Shown: positions 45,395-54,967, counted from the first letter of the stretch. The stretch: 64,000 nt of DNA from Rheinheimera sp. A13L (GCF_000217935.1 NZ_AFHI01000005.1:62001-126000); one strand, 5' to 3'. The notes: generated by a model not told the origin, from the sequence alone. Numbers and translations: made by a program.

Positions 45395-46825
45395 ATGGAT
45401 TCACCAAGTGCCATTAGTTTGATCCCACCAGTTGTTGTGATGGCTGTTGCCATCTGGCTGAAACGACCCATTCTGTCGTTAGTTGTGGGTGCTGTTGCAG
45501 GTTTGCTGATGCTGTTCCCGACTCAACCTCTTGAGTTACTGAATACCTTCGCTGAGATATCGCAAAACGTCATGCAGGATGAAACCATTGGCTGGCTGAT
45601 TCTGGTGTGTGGTGGTTTTGGTTCACTGATTGGATTATTGATCCACACGGGCGGTGCTGTGGCTTTTGGTCGTTCGGCCTCTAAGCTGGCGACCGGACCT
45701 AAATCGTCCATGTTTATGACTTTTGTTTTAGGCTGCATTATTTTTATCGACGATTACCTCAATGCGTTAAGCGTGGGTGAAGCGATGAAAAGAGTCACTG
45801 ACAAATACAAAATTTCCCGCCAGATGCTGGCTTATATAGTCGACTCTACGGCTGCGCCTATTTGTGTCATTATTCCTATCTCTACCTGGGCTATCTTTTT
45901 TGGCAGCTTACTGGAAGATAACAAAGTGGCTGAAGCAGGCAATGGTATTGAAGTCTATATGCAAGCCATTCCTTATATGCTGTACCCATGGTTAGCCGTC
46001 ACTCTGGTGTTGCTGGTGACCTTAAAAATAATGCCTGCCATAGGCCCAATGAAAAAAGCAGAACTGGCAGCGCAAAATGGTACCCCTCTGGATGCTTTGC
46101 CAGAGGTGAGTGTCGAAGCTTCAGCCAGTCACCATCATGTGCAGGGTCAGAATGTACCAGCTGGTGATCAGTATGCTGTGCATGCGATGGAACAGGAATT
46201 TGAAGAAAGCAACAAGCAAGGCAAATTACGCAACTTTATAGTGCCTATGCTGATGCTGATTGGTTTTACCATCTACTTTGATATAGACGTACTTAAAGGT
46301 TTGTTGGTTACTTTAGTGCTGACTATTGTGTTTTACAGCTATCAGCGCCTGATGTCTTTAGGCGATATGATGGAAGTGATGATGAATGGTTTTAAAACCA
46401 TGCTGCCAGCCATTTGTACTGTGGTCGCCGCTTTTATCTTTAAAGATGTCTGTGACAAGTTATTACTGCCTCAGTATGTGATTGAAAACCTGACACCTTA
46501 TATGACGGCACAAATGCTGCCAGCTATTGTGTTTTTAGCTATGGCGATTCTGTCTTTTGCTACAGGCTCGTCATGGGGCATTTTTGCGGTCTCTATTCCT
46601 ATTGTGATGCCTTTGGCTTATGCAGTAGAAGCAGATATTCCATTGGTCATTGGTGCGCTGTTATCCGCAGCATCCTTTGGCAGTCAGGCCTGTTTCTACA
46701 GTGACTCCACTGTATTAGCAGCTCAGGGTTCAGGCTGTAATCTGGTGTCGCATGCCGTCACTCAGCTGCCTTATGCATTAATAGCAGCCACTCTGGCGTT
46801 TGTCGGTTTTATCCTGATTGCTTAA
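45395..46825 (+). CDS. NhaC-family Na+/H+ antiporter-type transporter
   Basis: A 476-residue membrane protein with about 11–12 segments. The family pattern shows in FGSLIGLLIHTGGAVAFGRS, IIFIDDYLNALSVGEAMKRV, DSTAAPICVIIPISTWAIFF and the C-terminal SFATGSSWGIFAVSIPIVMP. A central hydrophilic loop (about 215–280) is rich in His/Glu. NhaC relatives exchange sodium for protons, but some (MleN, TyrT type) move organic acids or amino acids, so the substrate is open. The gene stands alone with a long leader and its own terminator. Confidence 0.85.
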   Translation: MDSPSAISLIPPVVVMAVAIWLKRPILSLVVGAVAGLLMLFPTQPLELLNTFAEISQNVMQDETIGWLILVCGGFGSLIGLLIHTGGAVAFGRSASKLATGPKSSMFMTFVLGCIIFIDDYLNALSVGEAMKRVTDKYKISRQMLAYIVDSTAAPICVIIPISTWAIFFGSLLEDNKVAEAGNGIEVYMQAIPYMLYPWLAVTLVLLVTLKIMPAIGPMKKAELAAQNGTPLDALPEVSVEASASHHHVQGQNVPAGDQYAVHAMEQEFEESNKQGKLRNFIVPMLMLIGFTIYFDIDVLKGLLVTLVLTIVFYSYQRLMSLGDMMEVMMNGFKTMLPAICTVVAAFIFKDVCDKLLLPQYVIENLTPYMTAQMLPAIVFLAMAILSFATGSSWGIFAVSIPIVMPLAYAVEADIPLVIGALLSAASFGSQACFYSDSTVLAAQGSGCNLVSHAVTQLPYALIAATLAFVGFILIA

Positions 46826-46841
46826 CAGGTAATTCAGTATG

Positions 46842-46869
46842 AACAAAGGCACCTGATGGTGCCTTTGTT
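46842..46869. terminator. Terminator after the NhaC gene
   Basis: Arms aacaaaggcacc / ggtgcctttgtt with loop tgat, 16 bases after the stop codon. The right arm ends in TTTGTT. Confidence 0.85.
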
Positions 46870-47254
46870 GTATCTAGCTACAGGCCAAATTTATCTTGGT
46901 TATAACTTTTAGCGATATAGAAACGCTCAGGCTTTTAATCCATAAAAACGTACAGCTTTATACGTTCTATCCACTTTTTACGAAATATTGTTATAAATAA
47001 GCCAGTTAGCAAAGGACTTGCTTGAAAAGCATAAGTGACCATTCCTTTATTCCATAAAATTTTAGATAGTAAGACTTTTATGCTTAAAGACCGCTAACTA
47101 TCCAGACATCCGGTTATTTCTAATTCATCTATACAAGACCAATCCATTAGTTATTTAAGGTTTTGCAGAGGCCTAGAATGCGCTCACTTTCTGCCAGCCC
47201 TGCAGCCTTGTTTCCGGGCCTGGTCAGTATAAATTTAAGCTCATCGGGGTACTT
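46870..47254. other. Intergenic region before the 2OG oxygenase
   Basis: About 385 bases, AT-rich. It holds a short dyad aacgta/tacgtt (46947–46966) and a distant pair aaagcataa/ttatgctta (about 47025–47085), which could be regulator sites. No gene or known RNA motif is visible. Confidence 0.35.
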
Positions 47255-48316
47255 ATGCTTCAGTCAACACAAGAGTTTTTATCCGGCAATACTACACAAG
47301 AGGCCAGCAGGGCTTTACCTGTGCTGGATTTAAGCATGATGGATGGCACAGCTATTGAGCAACAGTGTTTTATTCAGCAACTGCGTGTAGCTGCCCGTGA
47401 TGTGGGCTTCTTTTACCTGACAGGTCATGGTCAGACTGAACAGAAACAACAGCAGGTTTTAGCTCTGGCAAAACAGTTTTTTTCGCTGCCACTGGCCGAT
47501 AAACAACAAGTGCAGATGATCCACTCGCCGCATTTTCGTGGTTACACGGGTTTAGGTGGTGAATTAACCCGGGGTCAGCCGGATATACGCGAGCAGTTTG
47601 ATATCATGCGTGAAGAAGCCGTGCCCGCCAAAACGGATATCAGCCCGGCCTGGCAAGGTTTAATTGGCCCAAACCAATGGCCAACAGCTTTACCACAAAT
47701 GCAAACTGAATTGCTGAACTGGCAGCAGTCGTTATCAGATATCACAGTGAAACTGATGCGCGCTTTAATGCTGGCGTTACAGCAACCTTCTGATGCCTTA
47801 GATGACAGCATCAAAGCCGGCCCTTATCAGCATATGAAGCTTATTCGTTATCCTGGTGTGGATGCCAAAGCATCCAACAGCAAACAAGGTGTGGGCGCTC
47901 ATAAAGATCCGGGTTATCTGACCTTGGTCGTGCAGGATGATCAATCCGGTTTAGAAGTAGAAACCGAACAAGGCTGGGTCAGTGTTGCCCCTTTGCCTGG
48001 CGCTTTTGTGGTCAATATTGGCGAGCTGCTGGAACTGGCGTCCAACGGTTATTTAAAAGCCACCTTACACCGTGTGGTCAGCCCAAATTCAGGCATTGAA
48101 CGTTATTCCTGTGCCTTTTTTATGGCAGCGCAACTGGATGCCACAGTGCCTTTATTGCAATTACCGTCTCATTTAGCTGACGAAGCTAAGGGTCCGGCCA
48201 GCGATCCAAATAACCCATTGTTTTATCAGGTGGGTCAAAATGTGCTAAAAGGACGCTTACGTTCACACCGTGATGTGGCAGCGGCCCATTATGCGGAACT
48301 GGCGAAAGTTGTCTAA
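47255..48316 (+). CDS. 2-oxoglutarate/Fe(II)-dependent oxygenase (isopenicillin-N-synthase-like)
   Basis: A 353-residue enzyme with a DIOX_N domain (about 20–130) and a double-stranded beta-helix core. The iron ligands are His216 and Asp218 (GAHKDPGYLTLVVQ) and His272 (LKATLHRVVS); Arg283 and Ser285 (IERYS) bind 2-oxoglutarate in this family. It hydroxylates or desaturates a small molecule that cannot be deduced. It is 57 bases upstream of the PLP lyase on the same strand, so a shared amino-acid-related pathway is possible. Confidence 0.88.
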   Translation: MLQSTQEFLSGNTTQEASRALPVLDLSMMDGTAIEQQCFIQQLRVAARDVGFFYLTGHGQTEQKQQQVLALAKQFFSLPLADKQQVQMIHSPHFRGYTGLGGELTRGQPDIREQFDIMREEAVPAKTDISPAWQGLIGPNQWPTALPQMQTELLNWQQSLSDITVKLMRALMLALQQPSDALDDSIKAGPYQHMKLIRYPGVDAKASNSKQGVGAHKDPGYLTLVVQDDQSGLEVETEQGWVSVAPLPGAFVVNIGELLELASNGYLKATLHRVVSPNSGIERYSCAFFMAAQLDATVPLLQLPSHLADEAKGPASDPNNPLFYQVGQNVLKGRLRSHRDVAAAHYAELAKVV

Positions 48317-48373
48317 GCTCAGCCAAAGCACTATTTGTGTATAAACAAAAAATAAAAACAACCAAGGTTCACT

Positions 48374-49537
48374 ATGAAATTTCGTACTTTAAGTATTCAT
48401 GCAGGACAGCAACCCGACCCAAGCACCGGCGCTTTAGCCACGCCGGTGTATTTCACCAGCACCTTTAGTTACGGCACAGCCGAAGAAGGTCAGGCCCGTT
48501 TTTCGGGTCAGAATCCGGGTTATGTTTACAGTCGTTTTGCCAACCCAACCACTGCAGCCTTAGAGCAAAAATTAGCAGCTTTGGAGGGGGCAGACGAAGC
48601 ATTAGTAGTCGCCAGCGGTATGGCCGCTGTCAGCGCTATTATGTATGCGCTGACCAATGCAGGTGATGAAGTGGCTTTTATCGACCCTGTCTACGGCGGT
48701 ACTGATGCCTTTTTACGTAATACCTTAACCCGCGCTGGCGTCACCTTAAGCCGCTACAGCAGCGATCAGGACTTTGCAGAACGGGTGAAAGCCAACACCA
48801 AAGTGGTGTTATTTGAGCCCATCACCAACCCTACTTTAAAAGTGATAGACACCCGCATTGTGGTGGAAGCAGCGCGTAAAGTGGGTGCATTGGTGATTTG
48901 TGACAATACCTTTTTAACGCCTTATTTATTCCGCCCTCTGGAAATTGGTGCTGATATTGTGATGCACAGCGGCACTAAGTACCTGTCTGGTCATGGCGAT
49001 ATTATTGCTGGCATAGTGGCAGGACGCAGCGAACTGATGCAGAAAATCCGCACTGTGGCGCTAAAACATATAGGTTCGCCTATAGGCCCACAGGAAGCCT
49101 ATTTGCTGCAACGTGGCGTAAAAACTCTGACCTTACGGATGGATGCTCATATCGACAACGCCCGTAAAGTCGCTGATTTTTTAGCAGCTCAGCCTCAAGT
49201 GGCTAAAGTCTATTACCCGGGCCACGCCAACCATCCAGGGCATAGGGCTATAGCCGACACCGCCACGGGTTTTGGTGGCATGGTGGCTATTGATATCGAA
49301 GGTGGTTTTGCCAAAGCTGCAGTGTTTTTAAATAACCTGCAATTATTCGCTCAGGCCGTGAGCCTGGGTGATGTGGAAAGTCTGGCTTGTCATCCAGCCA
49401 GCACCACTCATGCCGCTATGACAGCAGAAGACAGACAAAGAGCTGGCGTCACCGATAATCTGGTTCGCCTGAGTATAGGTGTTGAAGATGCCGATGATTT
49501 AATTGCCGACTTGGCACAGGCTCTCGCCAAACTATAA
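48374..49537 (+). CDS. Cys/Met-metabolism PLP enzyme (methionine gamma-lyase-like)
   Basis: The 387-residue enzyme belongs to the gamma-family of trans-sulfuration enzymes. PLP is bound by Lys202 in VMHSGTKYLSGHGDIIAG; YSRFANPTTAALEQKLAALE and DNTFLTPYLFRPLEIGADIV are family motifs. Over its full length it reads closest to methionine gamma-lyase, which releases methanethiol, ammonia and 2-oxobutyrate. The signature Cys116 of Pseudomonas MGL is Gly109 here (VYGGT), so cystathionine gamma-lyase or homocysteine activity is also possible. It follows the 2OG oxygenase and is convergent with a symporter. Confidence 0.85.
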   Translation: MKFRTLSIHAGQQPDPSTGALATPVYFTSTFSYGTAEEGQARFSGQNPGYVYSRFANPTTAALEQKLAALEGADEALVVASGMAAVSAIMYALTNAGDEVAFIDPVYGGTDAFLRNTLTRAGVTLSRYSSDQDFAERVKANTKVVLFEPITNPTLKVIDTRIVVEAARKVGALVICDNTFLTPYLFRPLEIGADIVMHSGTKYLSGHGDIIAGIVAGRSELMQKIRTVALKHIGSPIGPQEAYLLQRGVKTLTLRMDAHIDNARKVADFLAAQPQVAKVYYPGHANHPGHRAIADTATGFGGMVAIDIEGGFAKAAVFLNNLQLFAQAVSLGDVESLACHPASTTHAAMTAEDRQRAGVTDNLVRLSIGVEDADDLIADLAQALAKL

Positions 49538-49539
49538 AA

Positions 49540-49564
49540 GTTAGCTGCGAATTTCGCAGCTAAC
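49540..49564 (-). terminator. Hairpin overlapping the symporter stop codon
   Basis: Perfect 11-base arms gttagctgcga / tcgcagctaac with a 3-base loop. It spans the last codons and stop of the symporter gene, followed on the minus strand by CTTTTAT. Confidence 0.65.
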
Positions 49565-50830
49565 CGCGGTTTCTGACAGCGCTTTTGTAAAAGCGCGGTC
49601 GTCTTTTAAGTCTTCTGTTGTCAGAGGATCTGTCAGCAAACCTTCCTGCTCTGCGATCACTAAAGCCACCATAGTGTCGCCTGTGACATTAGTCGTAGTG
49701 CGTGCCATATCGATAATACGGTCTATGGCAGCGATAAAAGCAATGCCTTCCAGCGGTAACCCTACTACGGATAAAGTGACGGTCAGCATCACCAGCGCAG
49801 TGCCTGGTACACCAGCAGTGCCTAAAGAAGCCAAAGTAGCAGTGCCAACGATCAACAGATAATCAATAAACTGCAGTTCAATGCCATATAAGCTGGCGAT
49901 AAAAATAGCGGCTATGGCCGGATAAATACCACCACAACCATCCATATTAATGGTTGAGCCTAAAGGCAATACAAAACCGGCATAGTCTTTTGATACCTTC
50001 AGATCTTCAGTCACAGCTTTGTAACTGGCAGGCAAAGAGGCATAACTGGAGCAGGTGCTAAAGGCAACCAGCTGCACAGGGAAGATCGCTTTGAAGTAAT
50101 CAGTCACTTTCATTGAACTGAAAAAGTGCACCAGGCCACCATAGGTCAGACCTATATGCAGCAGGCAAGCCAGATAAATAGCCAGAATAAATTTGCCCAA
50201 AGGCAGCAGCATCTCTAAGCCATAAGTACCAACCACCCAGGCTATCAAACCAAAAACCCCCACTGGGGTAAACAACAATACCAGGCGGGTAACTTCAAAC
50301 ATCATATCGGCACCGGAACGCACCACAGCAAGCATGGCAGCGCCTTTTTCACCAATATTACGCAGCGCCAGCCCCAACAAAATAGCAAACAACATCACAG
50401 GTAAAACCTGGCCTTGCGCCATAGCAGCAATAGGGTTCGCTGGTATTAAATCCACCAGCACCTGACTGACAGGAGGTATGACTTTTTCAGTCACTTGTGC
50501 AGCCACTAAATTCTGGCCGGCTTCAAATTGAAAAGCAGTGCCAACGCCAAGGCCTATAAGACTTGCAATCAAGGCTGTTAATAAAAACAAACCCACTGTT
50601 TTACTGGCTATACGACCTAAGCCTTTACCTTGCCCAAGTGAGGTGATACTTAAAATCAGACTAAAAAACACCAGCGGGATCACCAGCATTCTAATGGCAT
50701 TGATATAGGCAGTACCCAAGGGTTTTAATACCAGAGCATCGGCGCCTAAGACTAAACCTGCTACCACCCCCAGTACCATAGCAAGTAACACCTGTTGCCA
50801 GAGGGCTAAGTTTAAACTGATGTTTTTCAT
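49541..50830 (-). CDS. Dicarboxylate/amino acid:cation symporter (DAACS family)
   Basis: A 429-residue secondary transporter of the GltP/DctA/GltPh fold: eight membrane helices plus two re-entrant hairpins. Hairpin 1 contains FSTCSSYASLPAS, and the sodium site motif reads STINMDGCGGIYPAIAA where NMDGT is usual. The family moves glutamate, aspartate, succinate or serine with Na+ or H+. The substrate is open. It is convergent with the methionine-lyase-like gene. Confidence 0.9.
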   Translation of the reverse strand: MKNISLNLALWQQVLLAMVLGVVAGLVLGADALVLKPLGTAYINAIRMLVIPLVFFSLILSITSLGQGKGLGRIASKTVGLFLLTALIASLIGLGVGTAFQFEAGQNLVAAQVTEKVIPPVSQVLVDLIPANPIAAMAQGQVLPVMLFAILLGLALRNIGEKGAAMLAVVRSGADMMFEVTRLVLLFTPVGVFGLIAWVVGTYGLEMLLPLGKFILAIYLACLLHIGLTYGGLVHFFSSMKVTDYFKAIFPVQLVAFSTCSSYASLPASYKAVTEDLKVSKDYAGFVLPLGSTINMDGCGGIYPAIAAIFIASLYGIELQFIDYLLIVGTATLASLGTAGVPGTALVMLTVTLSVVGLPLEGIAFIAAIDRIIDMARTTTNVTGDTMVALVIAEQEGLLTDPLTTEDLKDDRAFTKALSETAVSCEIRS

Positions 50831-51044
50831 AAATAATTCCGCGCTGTAAAGGCCGCCAGTATAGGGGCTGTCTGCATTCCGACCTATTCAGTTCAGTTCT
50901 AAGCCAGAACCAAAAGGAACAAGGCTTTTATCTAATAAAGTGAAATGTTTATATCCATTTGAAATATAAAATCACAATTTATTAAAATATTTACATAAAA
51001 GATTGGGTATGATCCCAAAACAGCAGATCAAAAAAGGATTTAAC

Positions 51045-53447
51045 ATGACAATAAAAACTCCACTGGCCTCCGCTATCGCTTTGGCACTGATCAGCGGCAC
51101 TTATAGCGGCAGTACTCTGGCGCAGCAGGCACAGGCCGAGGTCGAAAAAATTTCTGTTATTGGCAGCCGTTTATCAGTGCGTTCGGCCACTGAAACCAGC
51201 TCACCAGTCGATATTATTGATGAAGCTCAACTGGCAGGTACAGGAGCGCTGGAAACCGCAAAGGCGCTGCAAATGCTGGTTCCAAGCTTTAACTTCCCAA
51301 CATCTTCTATTACTGATGGTTCAGATGCAGTAAAACCAGCCAGTTTACGTGGTTTGTCACCTGACCATACGCTGGTCTTAGTCAATGGTAAAAGACGGCA
51401 CGGCACAGCTTTGGTTCACTTAAACGGCACTATGGGCCGTGGCAGTTCAAACGTGGATCTGAATACTATCCCTGTCTCAGCTATTAAACGTATTGAAGTA
51501 TTACGTGACGGCGCCGCAGCTCAGTATGGTTCAGATGCTATTGCGGGTGTCATTAACATAGTACTGAAAGATCAGGCGGGTTCAGGTGAAGTCGCAGCCA
51601 GCGCTGGCCAGACCTATGAAGGAGATGGTGAATACTACAAAGCATCGCTGAATTCAGGCTTTCGTTTTGCCGACACAGGTTTTGTCAATTTCAGTGTTGA
51701 ACAGCAACACAAAAACGGCACCAACAGAGCGGGCTTAGATCCCCGTGAACAATACAACCCGATCAACGGCGCACCAGACCCACGTGAAGCCAGCTTTAAC
51801 CGCTTAAGCCACAAAGTGGGTGATGCCGCATTTAAGCAACAGTCTGTCTTTATTAACGCAGGTTACGAACACGGCACTACAGAATGGTATGCTTTTGGTG
51901 GTGCCAGCCACAGAGAATCAGCTTCAGGCGCTTTTTATCGTATTGCCAAAGATGCCCGTAATATCCCGGAAATTTACCCTGACGGTTATCTGCCGGAAAT
52001 AGCCCCGGAATCAGGCGATTACTCTCTCACTGCTGGGGTTAAATTTGATCTTGCCGACTGGCGACTGGATTTGTCTGCAGGTACAGGTCAAAGCAGTTTC
52101 CAATATTATGTCAATAACTCGCTGAACGCATCTTTTGGCCCAAACAGCCCAAGCAGCGCTTATGCCGGCGAGCTGGTGAATGCCGAGCAAAACTTTAATA
52201 TAGATGCCAGCAAAAGATACAGCTTTATCAACGACTCAGAATTGGTGGTATCCACAGGCCTCAGCCGCCGTCATAACAGCTACCAGATTAATGCGGGTGA
52301 AGAGTTGTCATGGCGCAATTATGGTTATCAGAATAAAGCCGGTGGTATTCAGGGTTTTGGTGGTTTTACGCCAGCATCAGAAGTGGATGAATCGCGCCAC
52401 AATACCGCCCTTTATCTGGAGCTGGAAAACGCTCTGACTGATGATTTCACCTGGGGAGCAGCACTGCGGCAGGAAGACTATTCCGACTTTGGCAGCGATA
52501 CCAGCTGGAAACTGTCTGGCCGTTATCAGTTAACCGAGCAATGGGCAGTGCGCGCCACAGCAAACGATGCGTTCCGTGCTCCTAGTGTGCAGCAACTGTA
52601 TTTCTCCAACCTGTCGACACTTTTTGTCGCCGATCCACAAACTGGTGTACTGACTCCAACTGAGTCCGGTACTTTTAACAATATTTCAGCTGTGACCCGC
52701 GCTATAGGTCAGGGTGATTTGCAGGCTGAATCGGCCTTAAGTTTCAGTGCTGGCATTACCTTTCAGGGCGACGATGGCTTTAGCTTTACGCTGGATGCTT
52801 ACCGTATTGAACTGGACGACCGAGTGATACTGACGGGCAGTGTTGGCCGGGCCGACAGTGCTGCCTTAGCGGAGATTCTGGGCGATTCAGGAGCAAACTC
52901 TGTGCGCTTCTTTACCAATGCAGTAGACACCACCACTCAGGGTCTGGAAGCTGTAGCCGCCTATCAGTGGGACGCAGGTTTATGGGGCGAATGGAAAACC
53001 TCTTTCAGCGCTCAGTACAACGATACCAGCATAGATGCGATTCGGGTTCCTGCCTTGCTGGATGGCCTGGAAACCAAACTTTTTGATCGGGTTGAACAGG
53101 TTCGCTTAACCAAAGCCAACCCAAACAAAGGGGCAGTCTGGAGCCTGACACAGGATTATAAACAGCTGCAAACCAATCTGAGGCTAAACTACTTTGGTCC
53201 TTACACTATTGGCTATGCCACCGGAGATAAAACCTACAGCGGCAAAACCACTGTAGATTTAACCTTCCACTATGAGCTGACGGATCAATTACGTTTTGGT
53301 TTTGGTGCCAACAACCTGTTTGATACCTATCCGGATAAACAACCGACGATCAACAGCTTCAACGGTATCTTTATTTACCCGAACACCAATGCTCCTTTTG
53401 GCTTTAACGGCGGCTCTTATTATGCCGATTTGAGTTATCGTTTCTAA
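51045..53447 (+). CDS. TonB-dependent outer-membrane receptor
   Basis: The 800-residue receptor has a signal peptide (about 1–27, TYSGSTLAQQ), a TonB-box-like EKISVIGSRL, a plug (about 45–165; SLRGLSPDHTLVLVNGKRRH and IEVLRDGAAAQYGSDAIAGV) and a barrel ending in SYRF with the usual terminal Phe. The plug pattern VNGKRRHGTALVHLNG is typical of the class next to iron/cobalamin receptors that use a fixed Arg-Arg-His segment; the substrate is not known. ATG at 51045 has AAAGGA upstream; the longer reading to 51003 adds a non-signal extension. Confidence 0.9.
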   Translation: MTIKTPLASAIALALISGTYSGSTLAQQAQAEVEKISVIGSRLSVRSATETSSPVDIIDEAQLAGTGALETAKALQMLVPSFNFPTSSITDGSDAVKPASLRGLSPDHTLVLVNGKRRHGTALVHLNGTMGRGSSNVDLNTIPVSAIKRIEVLRDGAAAQYGSDAIAGVINIVLKDQAGSGEVAASAGQTYEGDGEYYKASLNSGFRFADTGFVNFSVEQQHKNGTNRAGLDPREQYNPINGAPDPREASFNRLSHKVGDAAFKQQSVFINAGYEHGTTEWYAFGGASHRESASGAFYRIAKDARNIPEIYPDGYLPEIAPESGDYSLTAGVKFDLADWRLDLSAGTGQSSFQYYVNNSLNASFGPNSPSSAYAGELVNAEQNFNIDASKRYSFINDSELVVSTGLSRRHNSYQINAGEELSWRNYGYQNKAGGIQGFGGFTPASEVDESRHNTALYLELENALTDDFTWGAALRQEDYSDFGSDTSWKLSGRYQLTEQWAVRATANDAFRAPSVQQLYFSNLSTLFVADPQTGVLTPTESGTFNNISAVTRAIGQGDLQAESALSFSAGITFQGDDGFSFTLDAYRIELDDRVILTGSVGRADSAALAEILGDSGANSVRFFTNAVDTTTQGLEAVAAYQWDAGLWGEWKTSFSAQYNDTSIDAIRVPALLDGLETKLFDRVEQVRLTKANPNKGAVWSLTQDYKQLQTNLRLNYFGPYTIGYATGDKTYSGKTTVDLTFHYELTDQLRFGFGANNLFDTYPDKQPTINSFNGIFIYPNTNAPFGFNGGSYYADLSYRF

Positions 53448-53464
53448 GCAGCTTAACTCTACTC

Positions 53465-53489
53465 AAGGCAGCTTCGGCTGCCTTTTTTA
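53465..53489 (+). terminator. Terminator after the second TonB receptor
   Basis: Arms aaggcagc / gctgcctt with UUCG tetraloop and a T-tract, 17 bases after the stop codon. Confidence 0.92.
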
Positions 53490-53490
53490 T

Positions 53491-53729
53491 GTCCATGGAA
53501 GGACGGTATGTCGAAAATGCAGGGTGATAACGGTCTTTCGAAATGCCAACAATTTGGCATTTCGCCGTTATCACGCCTTCGCCTCTGGCGCAGGCCGGAA
53601 GCATATATTCGACGATGTCCGTGGAAGGACGGTATGTCGCAACTGTCGGGGTGATAACGGTCTTTCGAAATGCCAACAGTTTGGCATTTCGCCGTTATCA
53701 CGCCTTCGCCTCTGGCGCAGGCCGGAAGC
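53491..53729. repeat. Two tandem REP-like hairpin units
   Basis: Two copies of a roughly 110-base unit (53491–53602 and 53617–53729) repeat with a period of 126–127 bases and few differences. Each holds a long stem-loop: gtgataacgg … ccgttatcac outside and cgaaatgccaa / ttggcatttcg inside, with a 5-base bulge and a 4-base loop. A second small hairpin cgcctctggcg follows. This resembles a bacterial interspersed mosaic element. Open frames through it are repeat artefacts. Confidence 0.85.
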
Positions 53730-53835
53730 CTGTTGCGACTATATCCGCAGGATGTGCTGTTCAGTGCCGGAACTGGCCAGACAAAAGTGCAAAGGCGCTT
53801 TAGTATGAGTTTCGTCATTAAACAGGATAAACCCG

Positions 53836-54627
53836 ATGCCCTCCTACTTTCACCAGCTTCACCAACAAACGCCCCCTTTACTCCTTGCCACCATCTGGGA
53901 TCCGGCCAGTGCCGTTTTAGCGCAACAGCAAGGAGCAAAAGCCCTTGGCACATCCAGTGCGGCTTTGGCCTGGTCTTTGGGGTATAAAGATAGTGAACAC
54001 TTACCTGTTGTCGAGCTTCTGGCTGCAATAAAGCGGATCCAAAGGGTAAATAAGTTACCCTTGTCTGTTGATATTGAGCAGGGGTACAGCAAGGATCCTG
54101 AAGAGGTTGCCAGACTGGTTGTACAGCTGGTGGCCTTAGGTGTTGCAGGTATCAATTTGGAAGATGGCAGTGAAAGCCCGGAGTTACTTTGCGCCAAAAT
54201 TCGCAGCTGTCGTGAAGCACTGGCTGGTAAGGAGTTATTTATTAATGCCAGAACTGATATTTATCTGGCTGGGTTGGCGGAGGGGCAAACTGCTGTTGAG
54301 CTCTGTATGGAACGTGCAGCTTTGTATCAAGCCGCAGGAGCTGATGGGCTCTTTATTCCATGTCTGACAGAACCCTTGGCTATACAGCAGTTATGTCAGG
54401 CCATTCAAATACCAATCAATTTGATGTGGTTGGCGAATCTGCCTGATAAAACACAATTAGCAGCATTGGGCGTCAAACGATTGAGTTACGGTCCAGCTTG
54501 GTTTTTACATTGCTACCAGAGTTTACAACATCAAATGGCACAACATCTAGGTTCAAGTGTTTCGATATCAGAACAACTGACTGGCCTAAGGCTGGAGCGA
54601 TGCTATGAAAGTGAAGCCGCAGTTTAA
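53836..54627 (+). CDS. Isocitrate lyase/PEP mutase-family enzyme
   Basis: A 263-residue TIM-barrel protein of the PEP mutase/isocitrate lyase superfamily. LLLATIWDPASAVLAQQQGA, the Mg-site part SVDIEQGYSKDPEEVARLV and INLEDGSE, and ELFINARTDIYLAG are family signatures. It lacks the KKCGH-type catalytic Cys loop of isocitrate lyase, so it belongs to the 'phosphonomutase-like' group (oxaloacetate decarboxylase, carboxyPEP mutase, or others). Substrate unknown. ATG at 53836 follows AGGATAAA. It lies downstream of the REP units. Confidence 0.82.
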   Translation: MPSYFHQLHQQTPPLLLATIWDPASAVLAQQQGAKALGTSSAALAWSLGYKDSEHLPVVELLAAIKRIQRVNKLPLSVDIEQGYSKDPEEVARLVVQLVALGVAGINLEDGSESPELLCAKIRSCREALAGKELFINARTDIYLAGLAEGQTAVELCMERAALYQAAGADGLFIPCLTEPLAIQQLCQAIQIPINLMWLANLPDKTQLAALGVKRLSYGPAWFLHCYQSLQHQMAQHLGSSVSISEQLTGLRLERCYESEAAV

Positions 54628-54643
54628 CAACTGAATAACTGAA

Positions 54644-54769
54644 TTAAGGCTGGTTTTGATTGTTCTGAGCTTGTGAAGGATCCGGCTCGCCCAGTTCAAT
54701 CTTGTTAACGAGCAATTCAAGTTTATCCAGCCACAAGTCTAACCAATGTACCAGGTGTTTAGCCGCCAT
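54644..54769 (-). CDS. Small amphipathic protein, 41 residues
   Basis: A short ORF with a good ribosome site (GGAGA, 6 bases before ATG). It begins MAAKHLVHWLDLWLDKLELL, a Leu/Trp-rich amphipathic helix, then VNKIELGEPDPSQ and an Asn/Gln-rich tail. It looks like a membrane-surface peptide. No family is recognised. The sequence is upstream of nothing on the same strand and about 200 bases downstream of the rraB stop. Confidence 0.45.
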   Translation of the reverse strand: MAAKHLVHWLDLWLDKLELLVNKIELGEPDPSQAQNNQNQP

Positions 54770-54886
54770 CTCTGTTCTCCTTAAAGACATCTGTATGTCT
54801 TTAAGCATTAAAGCAGAGCCAATTAATAACTTAAAATACTTTAAAGTAGCAAGGTTAGACGAAAAAGAAATATAAGACTGTATTAG

Positions 54887-54918
54887 AAAAAGGCCAGAGT
54901 TGTAGCTCTGGCCTTTTT
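54887..54918 (-). terminator. Terminator after rraB
   Basis: Arms aaaaaggccagag / ctctggccttttt with a 6-base loop give A and T tracts on both strands. It lies 50 bases downstream of the rraB stop and separates it from the 41-residue ORF. Confidence 0.88.
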
Positions 54919-54967
54919 GTTTGATCCCAACAGAGTAGAGATCTGAATAGGTAAAAACAGGTTTTAC

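Noticed and set aside
53491-53729. CRISPR-like array
   Set aside because: Only two units, with internal stem-loops and no unique spacers of regular length; this is a REP-type element.
53404-54028. Several open frames through the tandem repeats
   Set aside because: They repeat the same translated segment from the two hairpin units and have no independent support.
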